The notes beneath the pieces are model-generated. The model was not told the origin of the DNA, did no database searches, and saw only the letters and a list, made by a program, of their open reading frames with translations. A stretch of 32,337 nt of DNA, taken from NCBI RefSeq assembly GCF_008042275.1, contig NZ_RDBK01000043.1:2401587-2433923 (forward strand). The letters run 5' to 3'. Position 1 is the stretch's first letter. Each line of letters begins with the position of its first letter. Shown piece after piece: positions 24,624 to 32,337 of this stretch. The stretch is from Streptomyces sp. OR43 (GTDB lineage Bacteria; Actinomycetota; Actinomycetes; Streptomycetales; Streptomycetaceae). Both the position numbers and the translations under genes were made by a program.

Positions 24624-24992
24624 GTGATCCAGCAGGAGTCGCGACTGCGTGTCGCCGACAACACGGGTGCGAAGGAAATTCTCACCATCCGTGTTCTCGG
24701 TGGCTCGGGTCGCCGCTACGCGGGCATCGGTGACGTCATCGTCGCCACCGTCAAGGACGCGATCCCCGGTGGCAACGTGAAGAAGGGTGACGTCGTCAAG
24801 GCCGTCATCGTTCGCACCGTCAAGGAGCGTCGTCGTCAGGATGGCTCGTACATCCGCTTCGACGAGAACGCCGCTGTCATTCTCAAGAACGACGGCGACC
24901 CCCGCGGCACCCGTATCTTCGGCCCGGTGGGCCGTGAGCTGCGCGAGAAGAAGTTCATGAAGATCATCTCGCTCGCGCCGGAGGTGCTGTAA
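24624..24992 (+). CDS. rplN: 50S ribosomal protein L14
   Basis: L14 lies at the subunit interface. The 122-residue product is canonical (MIQQESRLRVADNTGAKEIL, VKKGDVVKAVIVRTVKERRR, GTRIFGPVGRELREKKFMKI). The GTG start follows GGAG (24613-24616). It is the first gene of the spc segment, two bases before rplX. Confidence 0.97.
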   Translation: MIQQESRLRVADNTGAKEILTIRVLGGSGRRYAGIGDVIVATVKDAIPGGNVKKGDVVKAVIVRTVKERRRQDGSYIRFDENAAVILKNDGDPRGTRIFGPVGRELREKKFMKIISLAPEVL

Positions 24993-24994
24993 GC

Positions 24995-25318
24995 ATGAAG
25001 ATCAAGAAGGGCGACCTGGTTCAGGTCATCACCGGTAAGGACAAGGGCAAGCAGGGCAAGGTCATCGTTGCCTACCCTGCTCAGGACCGCGTCCTCGTCG
25101 AGGGTGTCAACCGGGTCAAGAAGCACACCAAGGCCGGTCAGACCGCTCGCGGTTCGCAGACCGGTGGCATTGTGACGACCGAGGCCCCCGTCCACGTCAG
25201 CAACGTGCAGCTGGTTGTTGAGAAGGACGGCAACAAGGTCGTTACTCGCGTCGGCTACCGCTTTGACGACGAGGGCAACAAGATCCGCGTTGCCAAGCGC
25301 ACCGGTGAGGACATCTGA
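24995..25318 (+). CDS. rplX: 50S ribosomal protein L24
   Basis: L24 initiates 50S assembly. The 107-residue product has the KOW motif near the N-terminus (KKGDLVQVITGKDKGKQGKV) and the conserved VEGVNRVKKHTKAG segment. The stop overlaps the rplE start by one base (TGATG). Confidence 0.97.
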   Translation: MKIKKGDLVQVITGKDKGKQGKVIVAYPAQDRVLVEGVNRVKKHTKAGQTARGSQTGGIVTTEAPVHVSNVQLVVEKDGNKVVTRVGYRFDDEGNKIRVAKRTGEDI

Positions 25319-25875
25319 TGACTACCACCACTGCGCCGCGTCTCAAGACGCGCTACCGCGAGGAAATCGCCGGCAAGCTGCGTGAGGAGTTCTCCTACGA
25401 GAACGTCATGCAGATTCCCGGTCTGGTCAAGATCGTGGTCAACATGGGTGTGGGCGACGCCGCCCGCGACTCCAAGCTGATCGATGGCGCCGTGCGCGAC
25501 CTCACCACGATCACCGGTCAGAAGCCGGCCGTCACCAAGGCCCGCAAGTCGATCGCGCAGTTCAAGCTGCGCGAGGGGCAGCCGATCGGCTGCCACGTCA
25601 CCCTCCGTGGTGACCGCATGTGGGAGTTCCTGGACCGTACGCTGTCGCTCGCGCTTCCGCGTATCCGTGACTTCCGTGGCCTGTCGCCGAAGCAGTTCGA
25701 CGGCCGTGGCAACTACACCTTCGGTCTCACGGAGCAGGTCATGTTCCACGAGATCGACCAGGACAAGATCGACCGGGTCCGGGGCATGGACATCACCGTG
25801 GTCACCACGGCGACCAATGACGACGAGGGTCGTGCCCTCCTTCGTCACCTCGGCTTCCCGTTCAAGGAGAACTGA
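25318..25875 (+). CDS. rplE: 50S ribosomal protein L5
   Basis: L5 binds 5S rRNA in the central protuberance. The 185-residue product is full length with NVMQIPGLVKIVVNMGVGD, KARKSIAQFKLREGQPIG and the RIRDFRGL segment. In E. coli S8 binds the L5 mRNA start to regulate spc; here rpsH instead has a separate long leader. Confidence 0.97.
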   Translation: MTTTTAPRLKTRYREEIAGKLREEFSYENVMQIPGLVKIVVNMGVGDAARDSKLIDGAVRDLTTITGQKPAVTKARKSIAQFKLREGQPIGCHVTLRGDRMWEFLDRTLSLALPRIRDFRGLSPKQFDGRGNYTFGLTEQVMFHEIDQDKIDRVRGMDITVVTTATNDDEGRALLRHLGFPFKEN

Positions 25876-25877
25876 CC

Positions 25878-26063
25878 GTGGCGAAGAAGGCTCTGATCGC
25901 TAAGGCCGCCCGCAAGCCGAAGTTCGGCGTCCGGGGTTACACCCGGTGCCAGCGCTGCGGCCGGCCCCACTCCGTCTACCGCAAGTTCGGCCTGTGCCGC
26001 GTGTGCCTTCGTGAGATGGCTCACCGTGGCGAGCTGCCGGGCGTGACCAAGAGCTCCTGGTAA
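25878..26063 (+). CDS. rpsN: 30S ribosomal protein S14, type Z (zinc-binding)
   Basis: The 61-residue short S14 carries an intact zinc ribbon, Cys24-x2-Cys27 (CQRC) and Cys40-x2-Cys43 (CRVC). It is therefore the zinc-dependent C+ form; actinobacteria commonly keep a zinc-free paralogue elsewhere under zinc-repressor control. The GTG start follows AAGGAG inside the end of rplE. The symbol rpsZ is also used. Confidence 0.95.
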   Translation: MAKKALIAKAARKPKFGVRGYTRCQRCGRPHSVYRKFGLCRVCLREMAHRGELPGVTKSSW

Positions 26064-26287
26064 ATCTCCTTCGCCCTTTGGGCGTTGGGATTACCCGGAG
26101 ACTCTCGGTAAGCATCTGGTCGGCAGGAGCCCGGCCTCACATGCCGTAGGCTTGTGGGGTTGGGCGCCTGCCGCCCAAGACCGACTTACTACGCCGTAGG
26201 TCCCCGCACCGCACCCGTCCCGCCTCTGAGTGGGGAGAGGGATGGCGCATACAGGAAACCCCGGCGAGAGAGGCCGAAGGCCAACTC
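26064..26287 (+). promoter_or_regulatory. Long rpsZ-rpsH intergenic leader
   Basis: This 224-base gap is unusual in an otherwise tight operon. It contains CGCCC-TTT-GGGCG (26072-26084), TTGGGCG-CCTGC-CGCCCAA (26160-26178, perfect 7-bp stem) and two GCCGTAGG copies near 26143 and 26193. TTGGGA (26085-26090) and TAAGCA (26109-26114) at 18-base spacing could be a weak promoter. An rpsH-specific regulatory leader is plausible. Confidence 0.5.
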
Positions 26288-26686
26288 ATGACCATGACTG
26301 ATCCCATCGCAGACATGCTCACGCGTCTGCGTAACGCGAACTCGGCGTATCACGACGACGTCACGATGCCGCACAGCAAGATCAAGTCGCACATCGCGGA
26401 GATCCTCCAGCAGGAGGGCTTCATCACGGGCTGGAAGGTCGAGGACGCCGAGGTTGGCAAGAACCTCGTCCTCGAGCTGAAGTTCGGCCCGAACCGCGAG
26501 CGCTCGATCGCCGGCATCAAGCGAATCTCGAAGCCGGGTCTGCGTGTATACGCAAAGTCCACCAACCTGCCGAAGGTTCTCGGCGGCCTGGGCGTGGCGA
26601 TCATCTCCACGTCCCACGGTCTCCTGACCGGCCAGCAGGCCAGCAAGAAGGGCGTAGGTGGGGAAGTCCTCGCCTACGTCTGGTAG
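26288..26686 (+). CDS. rpsH: 30S ribosomal protein S8
   Basis: S8 is a primary 16S rRNA-binding protein and the spc-operon repressor in E. coli. The 132-residue product is canonical (MTDPIADMLTRLRNANSAYH, KSTNLPKVLGGLGVAIISTS, KKGVGGEVLAYVW). ATG 26288 and ATG 26294 are both possible starts; the second gives the common MTDPIADM form. A long leader precedes it. Confidence 0.96.
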   Translation: MTMTDPIADMLTRLRNANSAYHDDVTMPHSKIKSHIAEILQQEGFITGWKVEDAEVGKNLVLELKFGPNRERSIAGIKRISKPGLRVYAKSTNLPKVLGGLGVAIISTSHGLLTGQQASKKGVGGEVLAYVW

Positions 26687-26707
26687 TCGGGAACGGAGGA
26701 ATAGCTC

Positions 26708-27247
26708 ATGTCGCGAATCGGCAAGCTCCCCATCCAGGTTCCCGCCGGTGTGGACGTCACCATCGATGGCCGCACGGTCGCGGTGAAGGGGCCCAAGGGC
26801 ACCCTCTCGCACACCGTCGCGTCGCCGATCGAGGTCACCAAGGGTGAGGACGGCGTCCTGAACGTCGCCCGCCCGAACGACGAGCGTCAGAACAAGGCCC
26901 TTCACGGCCTGTCCCGCACGCTGGTGGCGAACATGATCACCGGCGTGACCACGGGATACATCAAGGCGCTCGAGATCAGTGGTGTCGGTTACCGCGTCCA
27001 GGCGAAGGGCTCCAACCTGGAGTTCGCCCTGGGCTACAGCCACCCGATCCTGATCGAGGCCCCGGAGGGCATCACCTTCAAGGTGGAGTCCCCCACGAAG
27101 TTCACCGTCGAGGGCATCGACAAGCAGAAGGTCGGCGAGACCGCGGCCAAGATCCGCAAGCTGCGGAAGCCTGACCCGTACAAGGCCAAGGGCGTCAAGT
27201 ACGCCGGCGAGGTCATCCGCCGCAAGGTCGGAAAGGCTGGTAAGTAG
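26708..27247 (+). CDS. rplF: 50S ribosomal protein L6
   Basis: L6 lies near the factor-binding site and sarcin-ricin loop. The 179-residue product has both duplicated domains and the C-terminal signature PDPYKAKGVKYAGEVIRRK. The start follows GGAGGAATAGCTC. Confidence 0.97.
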   Translation: MSRIGKLPIQVPAGVDVTIDGRTVAVKGPKGTLSHTVASPIEVTKGEDGVLNVARPNDERQNKALHGLSRTLVANMITGVTTGYIKALEISGVGYRVQAKGSNLEFALGYSHPILIEAPEGITFKVESPTKFTVEGIDKQKVGETAAKIRKLRKPDPYKAKGVKYAGEVIRRKVGKAGK

Positions 27248-27249
27248 CG

Positions 27250-27633
27250 ATGGCATACGGCGTAAAGATCGCCAAGGGCGACGCGTACAAGCGTGCCGCT
27301 CTCAAGCGTCGCCACATCCGCGTCCGCAAGCACATCTCCGGTTCGCCGGAGCGTCCGCGCTTGGTTGTGACGCGTTCCAACCGCCACATGGTGGCTCAGG
27401 TCATCGACGACATCGCGGGCCACACGCTCGCGTCGGCGTCGACCCTGGACGTCTCCATCCGTGGTGGCGAGGGCGACAAGAGCAGCCAGGCCAAGCAGGT
27501 CGGCGCCCTGGTCGCCGAGCGTGCCAAGGCCGCAGGCGTCGAGGCCGTCGTGTTTGACCGCGGTGGTAACCAGTACGCCGGGCGGATTGCCGCTCTGGCT
27601 GACGCCGCCCGTGAAGCCGGGCTGAAGTTCTAA
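27250..27633 (+). CDS. rplR: 50S ribosomal protein L18
   Basis: L18 binds 5S rRNA with L5 and L25. The 127-residue product contains the basic RRHIRVRKHISGSPERPRLV, SNRHMVAQVIDD and the C-terminal VVFDRGGNQYAGRIAALADA. It begins two bases after rplF. Confidence 0.97.
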   Translation: MAYGVKIAKGDAYKRAALKRRHIRVRKHISGSPERPRLVVTRSNRHMVAQVIDDIAGHTLASASTLDVSIRGGEGDKSSQAKQVGALVAERAKAAGVEAVVFDRGGNQYAGRIAALADAAREAGLKF

Positions 27634-27680
27634 GCCCCGGTTCCTACGCACAGCGGACGTAACAGAGAGAGGTAAATCCA

Positions 27681-28286
27681 ATGGCTGGACCCCAGCGCCG
27701 CGGAAGCGGTGCCGGTGGCGGCGAGCGGCGGGACCGGAAGGGCCGTGACGGCGGCGCTGCTGCCGCCGAGAAGACCGCGTACGTCGAGCGCGTCGTCGCG
27801 ATCAACCGTGTCGCCAAGGTTGTGAAGGGTGGTCGTCGCTTCAGCTTCACCGCGCTGGTCGTGGTGGGCGATGGTGACGGCACCGTCGGTGTCGGTTACG
27901 GCAAGGCCAAGGAAGTTCCCGCGGCCATTGCCAAGGGCGTGGAAGAAGCCAAGAAGAACTTCTTCAAGGTTCCGCGTATCCAGGGCACCATCCCTCACCC
28001 GATCCAGGGCGAGAAGGCTGCGGGTGTCGTTCTGCTCAAGCCTGCTTCCCCCGGTACCGGTGTTATCGCCGGTGGCCCGGTGCGCGCCGTTCTGGAGTGC
28101 GCCGGCGTTCACGACATCCTGTCGAAGTCGCTCGGTTCTTCGAACCCGATCAACATCGTGCACGCGACCGTGGCGGCCCTCCAGGGCCTGCAGCGTCCCG
28201 AGGAGATCGCGGCTCGCCGTGGTCTGCCCCTCGAGGACGTCGCCCCCGCGGCTCTGCTCCGTGCTCGTGCGGGAGCGGGTGCGTAA
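27681..28286 (+). CDS. rpsE: 30S ribosomal protein S5
   Basis: S5 contributes to decoding fidelity and the mRNA entry tunnel; its loop carries spectinomycin-resistance positions. The 201-residue product has an actinobacterial Gly/Arg-rich N-terminal extension (AGPQRRGSGAGGGERRD) before the conserved YVERVVAINRVAKVVKGGRR and VGYGKAKEVPAAI segments. It is preceded by GAGAGAGG and overlaps rpmD by one base (TAATG). Confidence 0.97.
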   Translation: MAGPQRRGSGAGGGERRDRKGRDGGAAAAEKTAYVERVVAINRVAKVVKGGRRFSFTALVVVGDGDGTVGVGYGKAKEVPAAIAKGVEEAKKNFFKVPRIQGTIPHPIQGEKAAGVVLLKPASPGTGVIAGGPVRAVLECAGVHDILSKSLGSSNPINIVHATVAALQGLQRPEEIAARRGLPLEDVAPAALLRARAGAGA

Positions 28287-28468
28287 TGGCCCGTCTCAAG
28301 ATCACGCAGACGAAGTCGTACATCGGCAGCAAGCAGAACCACCGCGACACCCTGCGTTCGCTCGGGCTCAAGCGCCTGAACGACTCGGTTGTCAAGGAGG
28401 ACCGCCCCGAGTTCCGCGGAATGGTTCACACCGTCCGCCACCTCGTGACGGTTGAGGAGGTCGACTGA
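28286..28468 (+). CDS. rpmD: 50S ribosomal protein L30
   Basis: The 60-residue product is canonical L30 (MARLKITQTKSYIGSKQNHR, DTLRSLGLKRLNDSVV, GMVHTVRHLV). The start shares its A with the rpsE stop; a longer open frame upstream overlaps rpsE and is not real. One base separates it from rplO. Confidence 0.95.
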   Translation: MARLKITQTKSYIGSKQNHRDTLRSLGLKRLNDSVVKEDRPEFRGMVHTVRHLVTVEEVD

Positions 28469-28469
28469 C

Positions 28470-28925
28470 ATGGCGGAGAACAAGCCGCTGAAGGCGCATG
28501 ACCTCCGGCCTGCCCCGGGTGCCAAGACCGCCAAGACCCGTGTGGGTCGTGGTGAGGCATCCAAGGGTAAGACCGCTGGTCGTGGTACCAAGGGCACCAA
28601 GGCCCGTTACCAGGTTCCGGAGCGCTTCGAGGGTGGGCAGATGCCCCTCCACATGCGTCTCCCGAAGCTCAAGGGCTTCAAGAACCCGTTCCGCACCGAG
28701 TACCAGGTCGTGAACCTGGACAAGCTCGCGACGCTCTACCCCGAGGGTGGAGAGGTCACGGTGGCCGATCTGGTCGCCAAGGGCGCTGTGCGCAACAACC
28801 ACCTCGTCAAGGTCCTCGGACAGGGCGAGATCTCCGTGGCACTGCAGGTTTCGGTTGACGCCGTCTCCGGCTCCGCCAAGGAGAAGATTGCCGCTGCCGG
28901 CGGCACCGTCACCGAGCTCGTCTGA
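28470..28925 (+). CDS. rplO: 50S ribosomal protein L15
   Basis: L15 is a late assembly protein with a long basic N-terminal arm. The 151-residue product has LKAHDLRPAPGAKTAKTRVG, GRGTKGTKAR and FEGGQMPLHMRLPKLKGFKN. GAGGAGG (28454-28460) in the end of rpmD is its ribosome-binding site. It is followed by a strong terminator, so it closes the ribosomal-protein transcript. Confidence 0.96.
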   Translation: MAENKPLKAHDLRPAPGAKTAKTRVGRGEASKGKTAGRGTKGTKARYQVPERFEGGQMPLHMRLPKLKGFKNPFRTEYQVVNLDKLATLYPEGGEVTVADLVAKGAVRNNHLVKVLGQGEISVALQVSVDAVSGSAKEKIAAAGGTVTELV

Positions 28926-28956
28926 GACAACTCGGACCATTCGGTGGCCTGAACAT

Positions 28957-28996
28957 CCAACCGGGGATGCCTCTCATATGGGGCATCCCCGGTTGG
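28957..28996 (+). terminator. spc/S10 transcript terminator after rplO
   Basis: CCAACCGGGGATGCC (28957-28971) pairs perfectly with GGCATCCCCGGTTGG (28982-28996) around a ten-base loop, followed by TCGTTCCT. The 15-bp stem is among the strongest in the window and separates the ribosomal genes from secY. The secY promoter must lie between here and 29138, but I see no convincing -35/-10 pair. Confidence 0.85.
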
Positions 28997-29148
28997 TCGT
29001 TCCTAGGGGGGCATGTACGCCGGTAAGGTGGCCTCCGTTGCTGTGGTAAGCCCTGGGTGCAAGCGCCTTGGGCCCTTTGGCTATCACTTATTCATCGAAC
29101 CTCAAGACCGTCACCTCTACGCATTGCGCGGGGGTCGCAGGAGGCACC

Positions 29149-30468
29149 GTGCTCACCGCGTTCGCCCGGGCGTTCAAGACGCCCGACCTGCGCAAGAAGC
29201 TGTTCTTCACGCTCGGCATCATCGTGCTCTACCGGCTCGGGGCGCACATCCCGGTACCGGGAGTGAGCTACGAGAACGTCCAGACCTGTGTTGATCAGGC
29301 AAGTAAGGGCAACAACAGCCTCTTCGGCCTGGTGAACATGTTCAGCGGTGGTGCACTGCTGCAGATCACGATCTTCGCGCTCGGCATCATGCCGTACATC
29401 ACGGCCAGCATCATTCTTCAGCTGCTGACCGTGGTGATTCCCCGACTCGAGGCACTCAAGAAGGAAGGGCAGTCCGGCCAGGCGAAGATCACGCAGTACA
29501 CGCGTTATCTGACGGTCGCGCTCGCCATCCTGCAGGGCACCGGCCTGGTGGCCACCGCACGCAGCGGTGCGCTCTTCAGCGGCTGCCCGGTCGCCGACCA
29601 GATCGTCCCGAACCAGTCGATGTTCACGACGGTCGTCATGGTCATCACGATGACCGCCGGTACGGCCGCCGTCATGTGGCTCGGTGAGCTCATCACCGAC
29701 CGCGGCATCGGCAACGGCATGTCGATCCTGATGTTCATCTCGATCGCCGCCAGCTTCCCGGGCGCCATCTGGGCCATCAAGACGAGCGGCAAGCTCGCGG
29801 ACGGCTGGATCGAGTTCGCCACCGTCATCCTGATCGGCTTCGTGATGGTCGGGCTCGTCGTCTTCGTCGAGCAGGCCCAGCGCCGCATCCCGGTCCAGTA
29901 CGCGAAGCGCATGATCGGACGCCGGTCGTACGGTGGTACGTCCACCTACATCCCGCTGAAGGTGAACCAGGCGGGTGTGATTCCCGTCATCTTCGCTTCT
30001 TCGCTGCTCTACATCCCGGCCCTCATCGTCCAGTTCTCCAACTCCACCGCGGGCTGGGCGACCTGGATCCAGGACCACTTCGTCAAGGGCGACCACCCGT
30101 ACTACATCGCGACGTACTTCCTGTTGATCGTGTTCTTCGCCTTCTTCTACGTGGCGATCTCGTTCAACCCCGAGGAAGTCGCCGACAACATGAAGAAGTA
30201 TGGTGGCTTCATCCCGGGTATCCGGGCAGGTCGACCTACTGCCGAGTATCTGAGCTACGTGCTCAACAGGATCACTTGGCCGGGCTCGCTGTATCTGGGT
30301 CTGATCGCTCTTGTGCCGACGATGGCGTTGGCAGGCTTCGGTGGGGCCAACCAGAACTTCCCGTTCGGCGGGACGAGCATCCTCATCATCGTGGGTGTGG
30401 GTCTGGAAACCGTGAAGCAGATCGAGAGTCAGCTCCAGCAGCGCAATTACGAAGGGTTCCTCCGCTGA
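29149..30468 (+). CDS. secY: Preprotein translocase subunit SecY
   Basis: SecY is the channel-forming subunit of the SecYEG translocon. The 439-residue product has about ten membrane segments and signature regions FGLVNMFSGGALLQITIFAL and MPYITASIILQLLTVVIPRL, with the cytoplasmic loop QAQRRIPVQYAKRM. The GTG start at 29149 follows AGGAGG (29139-29144) and matches the actinobacterial start (LTAFARAFKTPDLRKKL); an open frame extending to 29068 lacks support. It overlaps adk by one base (TGATG) and probably has its own promoter after the rplO terminator. Confidence 0.96.
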   Translation: MLTAFARAFKTPDLRKKLFFTLGIIVLYRLGAHIPVPGVSYENVQTCVDQASKGNNSLFGLVNMFSGGALLQITIFALGIMPYITASIILQLLTVVIPRLEALKKEGQSGQAKITQYTRYLTVALAILQGTGLVATARSGALFSGCPVADQIVPNQSMFTTVVMVITMTAGTAAVMWLGELITDRGIGNGMSILMFISIAASFPGAIWAIKTSGKLADGWIEFATVILIGFVMVGLVVFVEQAQRRIPVQYAKRMIGRRSYGGTSTYIPLKVNQAGVIPVIFASSLLYIPALIVQFSNSTAGWATWIQDHFVKGDHPYYIATYFLLIVFFAFFYVAISFNPEEVADNMKKYGGFIPGIRAGRPTAEYLSYVLNRITWPGSLYLGLIALVPTMALAGFGGANQNFPFGGTSILIIVGVGLETVKQIESQLQQRNYEGFLR

Positions 30469-31124
30469 TGCGAATCGTCCTCGTCGGCCCGCCGGGTGCC
30501 GGCAAGGGAACGCAGGCTGCGTACCTTGCCAAGAACCTGTCGATTCCGCACATCTCCACGGGCGACCTCTTCCGCGCCAACATCAGCCAGGGCACCGACC
30601 TTGGCAAGCAGGCCCGCGCCTACATGGACGCGGGGCAGCTGGTGCCGGACGAGGTCACGATCGGGATGGCCAAGGACCGCATGTCCCAGCCGGACGCGGT
30701 CAACGGCTTCCTGCTCGACGGCTTCCCGCGCAACGTGGGTCAGGCCGAGGCCCTCGATGTGATGCTCAAGGACGAGGGCGTAAAGCTGGACGCGGTACTC
30801 GACCTCGAAGTCCCCGAGGACGAGGTCGTGAAGCGCATCGCGGGCCGCCGGGTCTGCCGCAACGAGAGCGCGCACGTGTTCCACGTGACGTACAACCCGC
30901 CGAAGACCGAGGGTGTCTGCGACACCTGTGGCGGCGAGCTGTACCAGCGCGACGACGACAGCGAAGAGACGGTCCGCACCCGGCTCGAGGTCTACCACAC
31001 GCAGACCGAGCCGATCATCGACTACTACAGGGCGCAGAACCTGGTGGTCACCATCTCCGCGCTCGGCAAGGTCACCGACGTGACCGAGCGGGCCATGGAG
31101 GCTCTGAAGTCCGACAAGGGCTGA
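30468..31124 (+). CDS. adk: Adenylate kinase
   Basis: The enzyme interconverts ATP plus AMP with two ADP in the cytoplasm. The 218-residue product is the long form with a LID domain. The P-loop is GPPGAGKGT (7-15), the AMP site includes STGDLFRANI, and LLDGFPRN is conserved. The LID (RRVCRNESAHVFHVTYNPPK...CDTCGGELYQR) keeps three Cys, of which CDTC is a zinc-knuckle half. The first half is C-x2-E rather than C-x2-C, so zinc binding is doubtful. Coupled to secY and closed by the terminator at 31151-31188. Confidence 0.96.
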   Translation: MRIVLVGPPGAGKGTQAAYLAKNLSIPHISTGDLFRANISQGTDLGKQARAYMDAGQLVPDEVTIGMAKDRMSQPDAVNGFLLDGFPRNVGQAEALDVMLKDEGVKLDAVLDLEVPEDEVVKRIAGRRVCRNESAHVFHVTYNPPKTEGVCDTCGGELYQRDDDSEETVRTRLEVYHTQTEPIIDYYRAQNLVVTISALGKVTDVTERAMEALKSDKG

Positions 31125-31150
31125 GAGCACACCCTTCCGTACATGCAGTG

Positions 31151-31188
31151 CAGTCGGCCGCGGCGTCCTTGGGCGCCGCGGCCGACTG
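31151..31188 (+). terminator. secY-adk terminator
   Basis: CAGTCGGCCGCGGCG (31151-31165) pairs perfectly with CGCCGCGGCCGACTG (31174-31188) around an eight-base loop, followed by TTTG. It separates adk from map, so map must have its own start signal; TTGACT at about 31204-31209 is a possible -35 without an obvious -10. Confidence 0.85.
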
Positions 31189-31243
31189 TTTGCGGCCGTA
31201 TCGTTGACTACCCGTCCCCGCTCATGCAGAAAGGCGCCGCGCA

Positions 31244-32080
31244 ATGGTGCAGATCAAGACCCCCGAGCAGATCGCGAAGATGCGTGAGGCGGGGCTGGTG
31301 GTCGCCGCCATTCACGCCGCCACCCGCGAGGCGGCGGTGCCCGGCGCCACCACGCACGACCTGGACCAGGTCGCCCGCAAGGTGATCGCCGACCACGGTG
31401 CGAAGTCGAACTTCCTCGGGTACGGCGGGTTCCCGGCGACGATCTGCACCTCGGTGAACGAGGTGGTCGTCCACGGCATCCCGGACGAGAAGACCGTCCT
31501 CAAGGACGGCGACATCATCTCCATCGACGCCGGCGCGATCATCGACGGCTGGCACGGCGACGCGGCCTACACGGCCTTCGTCGGCACCGGTCACGCGCCG
31601 GAGCTCATCGAGCTCTCCCGGGTGACCGAGGAGTCGATGTGGGCCGGCATCGCCGCGATGAAGGTGAACAACCGCCTGGTCGACATCTCGAAGGCGATCG
31701 AGTCCTACATCCGCCGCCAGCCCCGTCCGGCGACGGGCAAGTACGGGATCATCGAGGACTACGGCGGGCACGGCATCGGCACCGAGATGCACATGGACCC
31801 GCACCTGCTGAACTACGTCGCCCGCAAGCGCGGCAAGGGCATCAAGCTGGTCCCGGGCCTCTGCCTGGCCATCGAGCCGATGGTGTCCCTCGGCACGGCC
31901 CGTACCGAGGTCCTGGAGGACGAGTGGACCGTCATCACCACCGACGGCACCTGGTCCTCCCACTGGGAGCACTCCATCGCCCTCACGGAGCAGGGCCCGC
32001 TGGTCCTGACCGCGCCGGACTGCGGCCGCGAGAAGCTGGCGCAGTACGGAGTCGAGGCGGCGCCCGACCCGCTGGGCTGA
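31244..32080 (+). CDS. map: Methionine aminopeptidase, type I
   Basis: The enzyme removes initiator methionine from nascent proteins. The 278-residue product has the pita-bread fold with substrate His77 (VVVHGIP) and metal ligands Asp95, Asp106, His176 (GGHGIGTE), Glu211 (AIEPM) and Glu242 (WEHSIALT), all intact. The ATG at 31244 gives MVQIKTPEQIAKM; GTG 31247 is an alternative. The last codons, VEAAPDPLG plus stop, fall inside the first unit of the 125-bp tandem repeat that continues downstream. Confidence 0.95.
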   Translation: MVQIKTPEQIAKMREAGLVVAAIHAATREAAVPGATTHDLDQVARKVIADHGAKSNFLGYGGFPATICTSVNEVVVHGIPDEKTVLKDGDIISIDAGAIIDGWHGDAAYTAFVGTGHAPELIELSRVTEESMWAGIAAMKVNNRLVDISKAIESYIRRQPRPATGKYGIIEDYGGHGIGTEMHMDPHLLNYVARKRGKGIKLVPGLCLAIEPMVSLGTARTEVLEDEWTVITTDGTWSSHWEHSIALTEQGPLVLTAPDCGREKLAQYGVEAAPDPLG

Positions 32081-32337
32081 GCCACGTACGGCGGGCGGAG
32101 CCCGGCGCAGCGGGCCGAAGCCTGTGAGGCGCCCCGGCGCCGAGCCCGCGAGGGCTGCGTGGAGGAGGGGCCGGAGTCGAGGCGGCGCCCGACCCGCTGG
32201 GGTGAGCCACGTGCGGCGGGCGGAGCCCGGCGCAGCGGGCCGAAGCCTGTGAGGCGCCCCGGCGCCGAGCCCGCGAGGGCTGCGTGGAGGAGGGGCCGGA
32301 GTCGAGGCGGCGCCCGACCCGCTGGGGTGAGCCACGT
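32047..32337. repeat. 125-bp tandem repeat spanning the map 3' end
   Basis: Units begin CGGAGTCGAGGCGGCGCCCG at 32047, 32172 and 32297, an exact 125-base period. Units 1 and 2 differ at two positions (ctgggC/Gtga and cacgtA/Gcgg). The third is cut by the window end after 41 identical bases. Each unit contains the last 11 codons and stop of map plus about 91 bases of 3' flank, including GGCGCC-CC-GGCGCC and AGCCC/GGGCT stems. The period is not a multiple of three. No gene is credible in 32081-32337. Confidence 0.92.

Noticed and set aside
32081..32337. Pro/Ala-rich minus-strand open frame over the 125-bp repeat
   Set aside because: It comes from GC-rich tandem repeats whose period is not a multiple of three, and it runs into map antisense; no coding evidence.
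32047..32337. CRISPR-like array
   Set aside because: The units are contiguous 125-bp tandem copies without unique spacers.

Overview
The window is high-GC actinobacterial chromosome, almost certainly from a Streptomyces or a close relative. The evidence is strong G/C bias at third codon positions, GTG starts, near-verbatim Streptomyces ribosomal and translation proteins, and a Streptomyces-type trio of RsbW-like ATPase, XRE/DUF5753 regulator and DUF397 protein. No tRNA, rRNA, CRISPR array, transposase or integrase gene was found.

Layout. (1) 1-4765 is the str operon, rpsL-rpsG-fusA-tuf, with a structured leader, a fusA-tuf inverted repeat that overlaps a candidate tuf promoter, and a strong terminator. 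(2) 4768-18735 is an accessory block of about 14 kb separating the str and S10 operons, an arrangement also known in S. coelicolor. It holds a GNAT acetyltransferase, a hemerythrin-like protein and a multipass membrane protein. Next is a minus-strand cassette (unknown protein, TY-Chap-like protein, HEAT-repeat protein), then an Eis-like acetyltransferase. A decayed patch follows, with an Rpn-like nuclease gene, a relic of a second copy, and an HTH gene whose middle is replaced by an inverted 176-bp copy of the neighbouring ATPase gene. The block ends with the regulatory trio and a two-gene RNA-repair cassette: an RNA ligase-kinase coupled to an MJ1316-EEP-nucleotidyltransferase fusion. (3) 18736-28996 is the S10/spc ribosomal supercluster, rpsJ to rplO, with a long structured leader and internal hairpins at rpsQ/rplN and before rpsH. 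(4) 28997-32337 is secY-adk, a strong terminator, map, and then a 125-bp tandem repeat whose unit includes the last codons of map and runs off the window edge.

How the genes work together. The flanking operons supply ribosomal proteins, EF-G, EF-Tu, the Sec channel, adenylate kinase and methionine aminopeptidase. Many junctions are 1-nt TGATG/TAATG overlaps, implying translational coupling. The str and S10 leaders share a nearly identical 25-nt element with a CCGACC/GGTCGG hairpin, which suggests common control. The accessory block looks like adaptive and stress functions in flux. The most distinctive system is the RNA-repair pair; the most unusual structures are the perfect 176-bp inverted repeat and the 125-bp tandem repeat.

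All assignments come from reading translated sequence and motifs. No database search was run.
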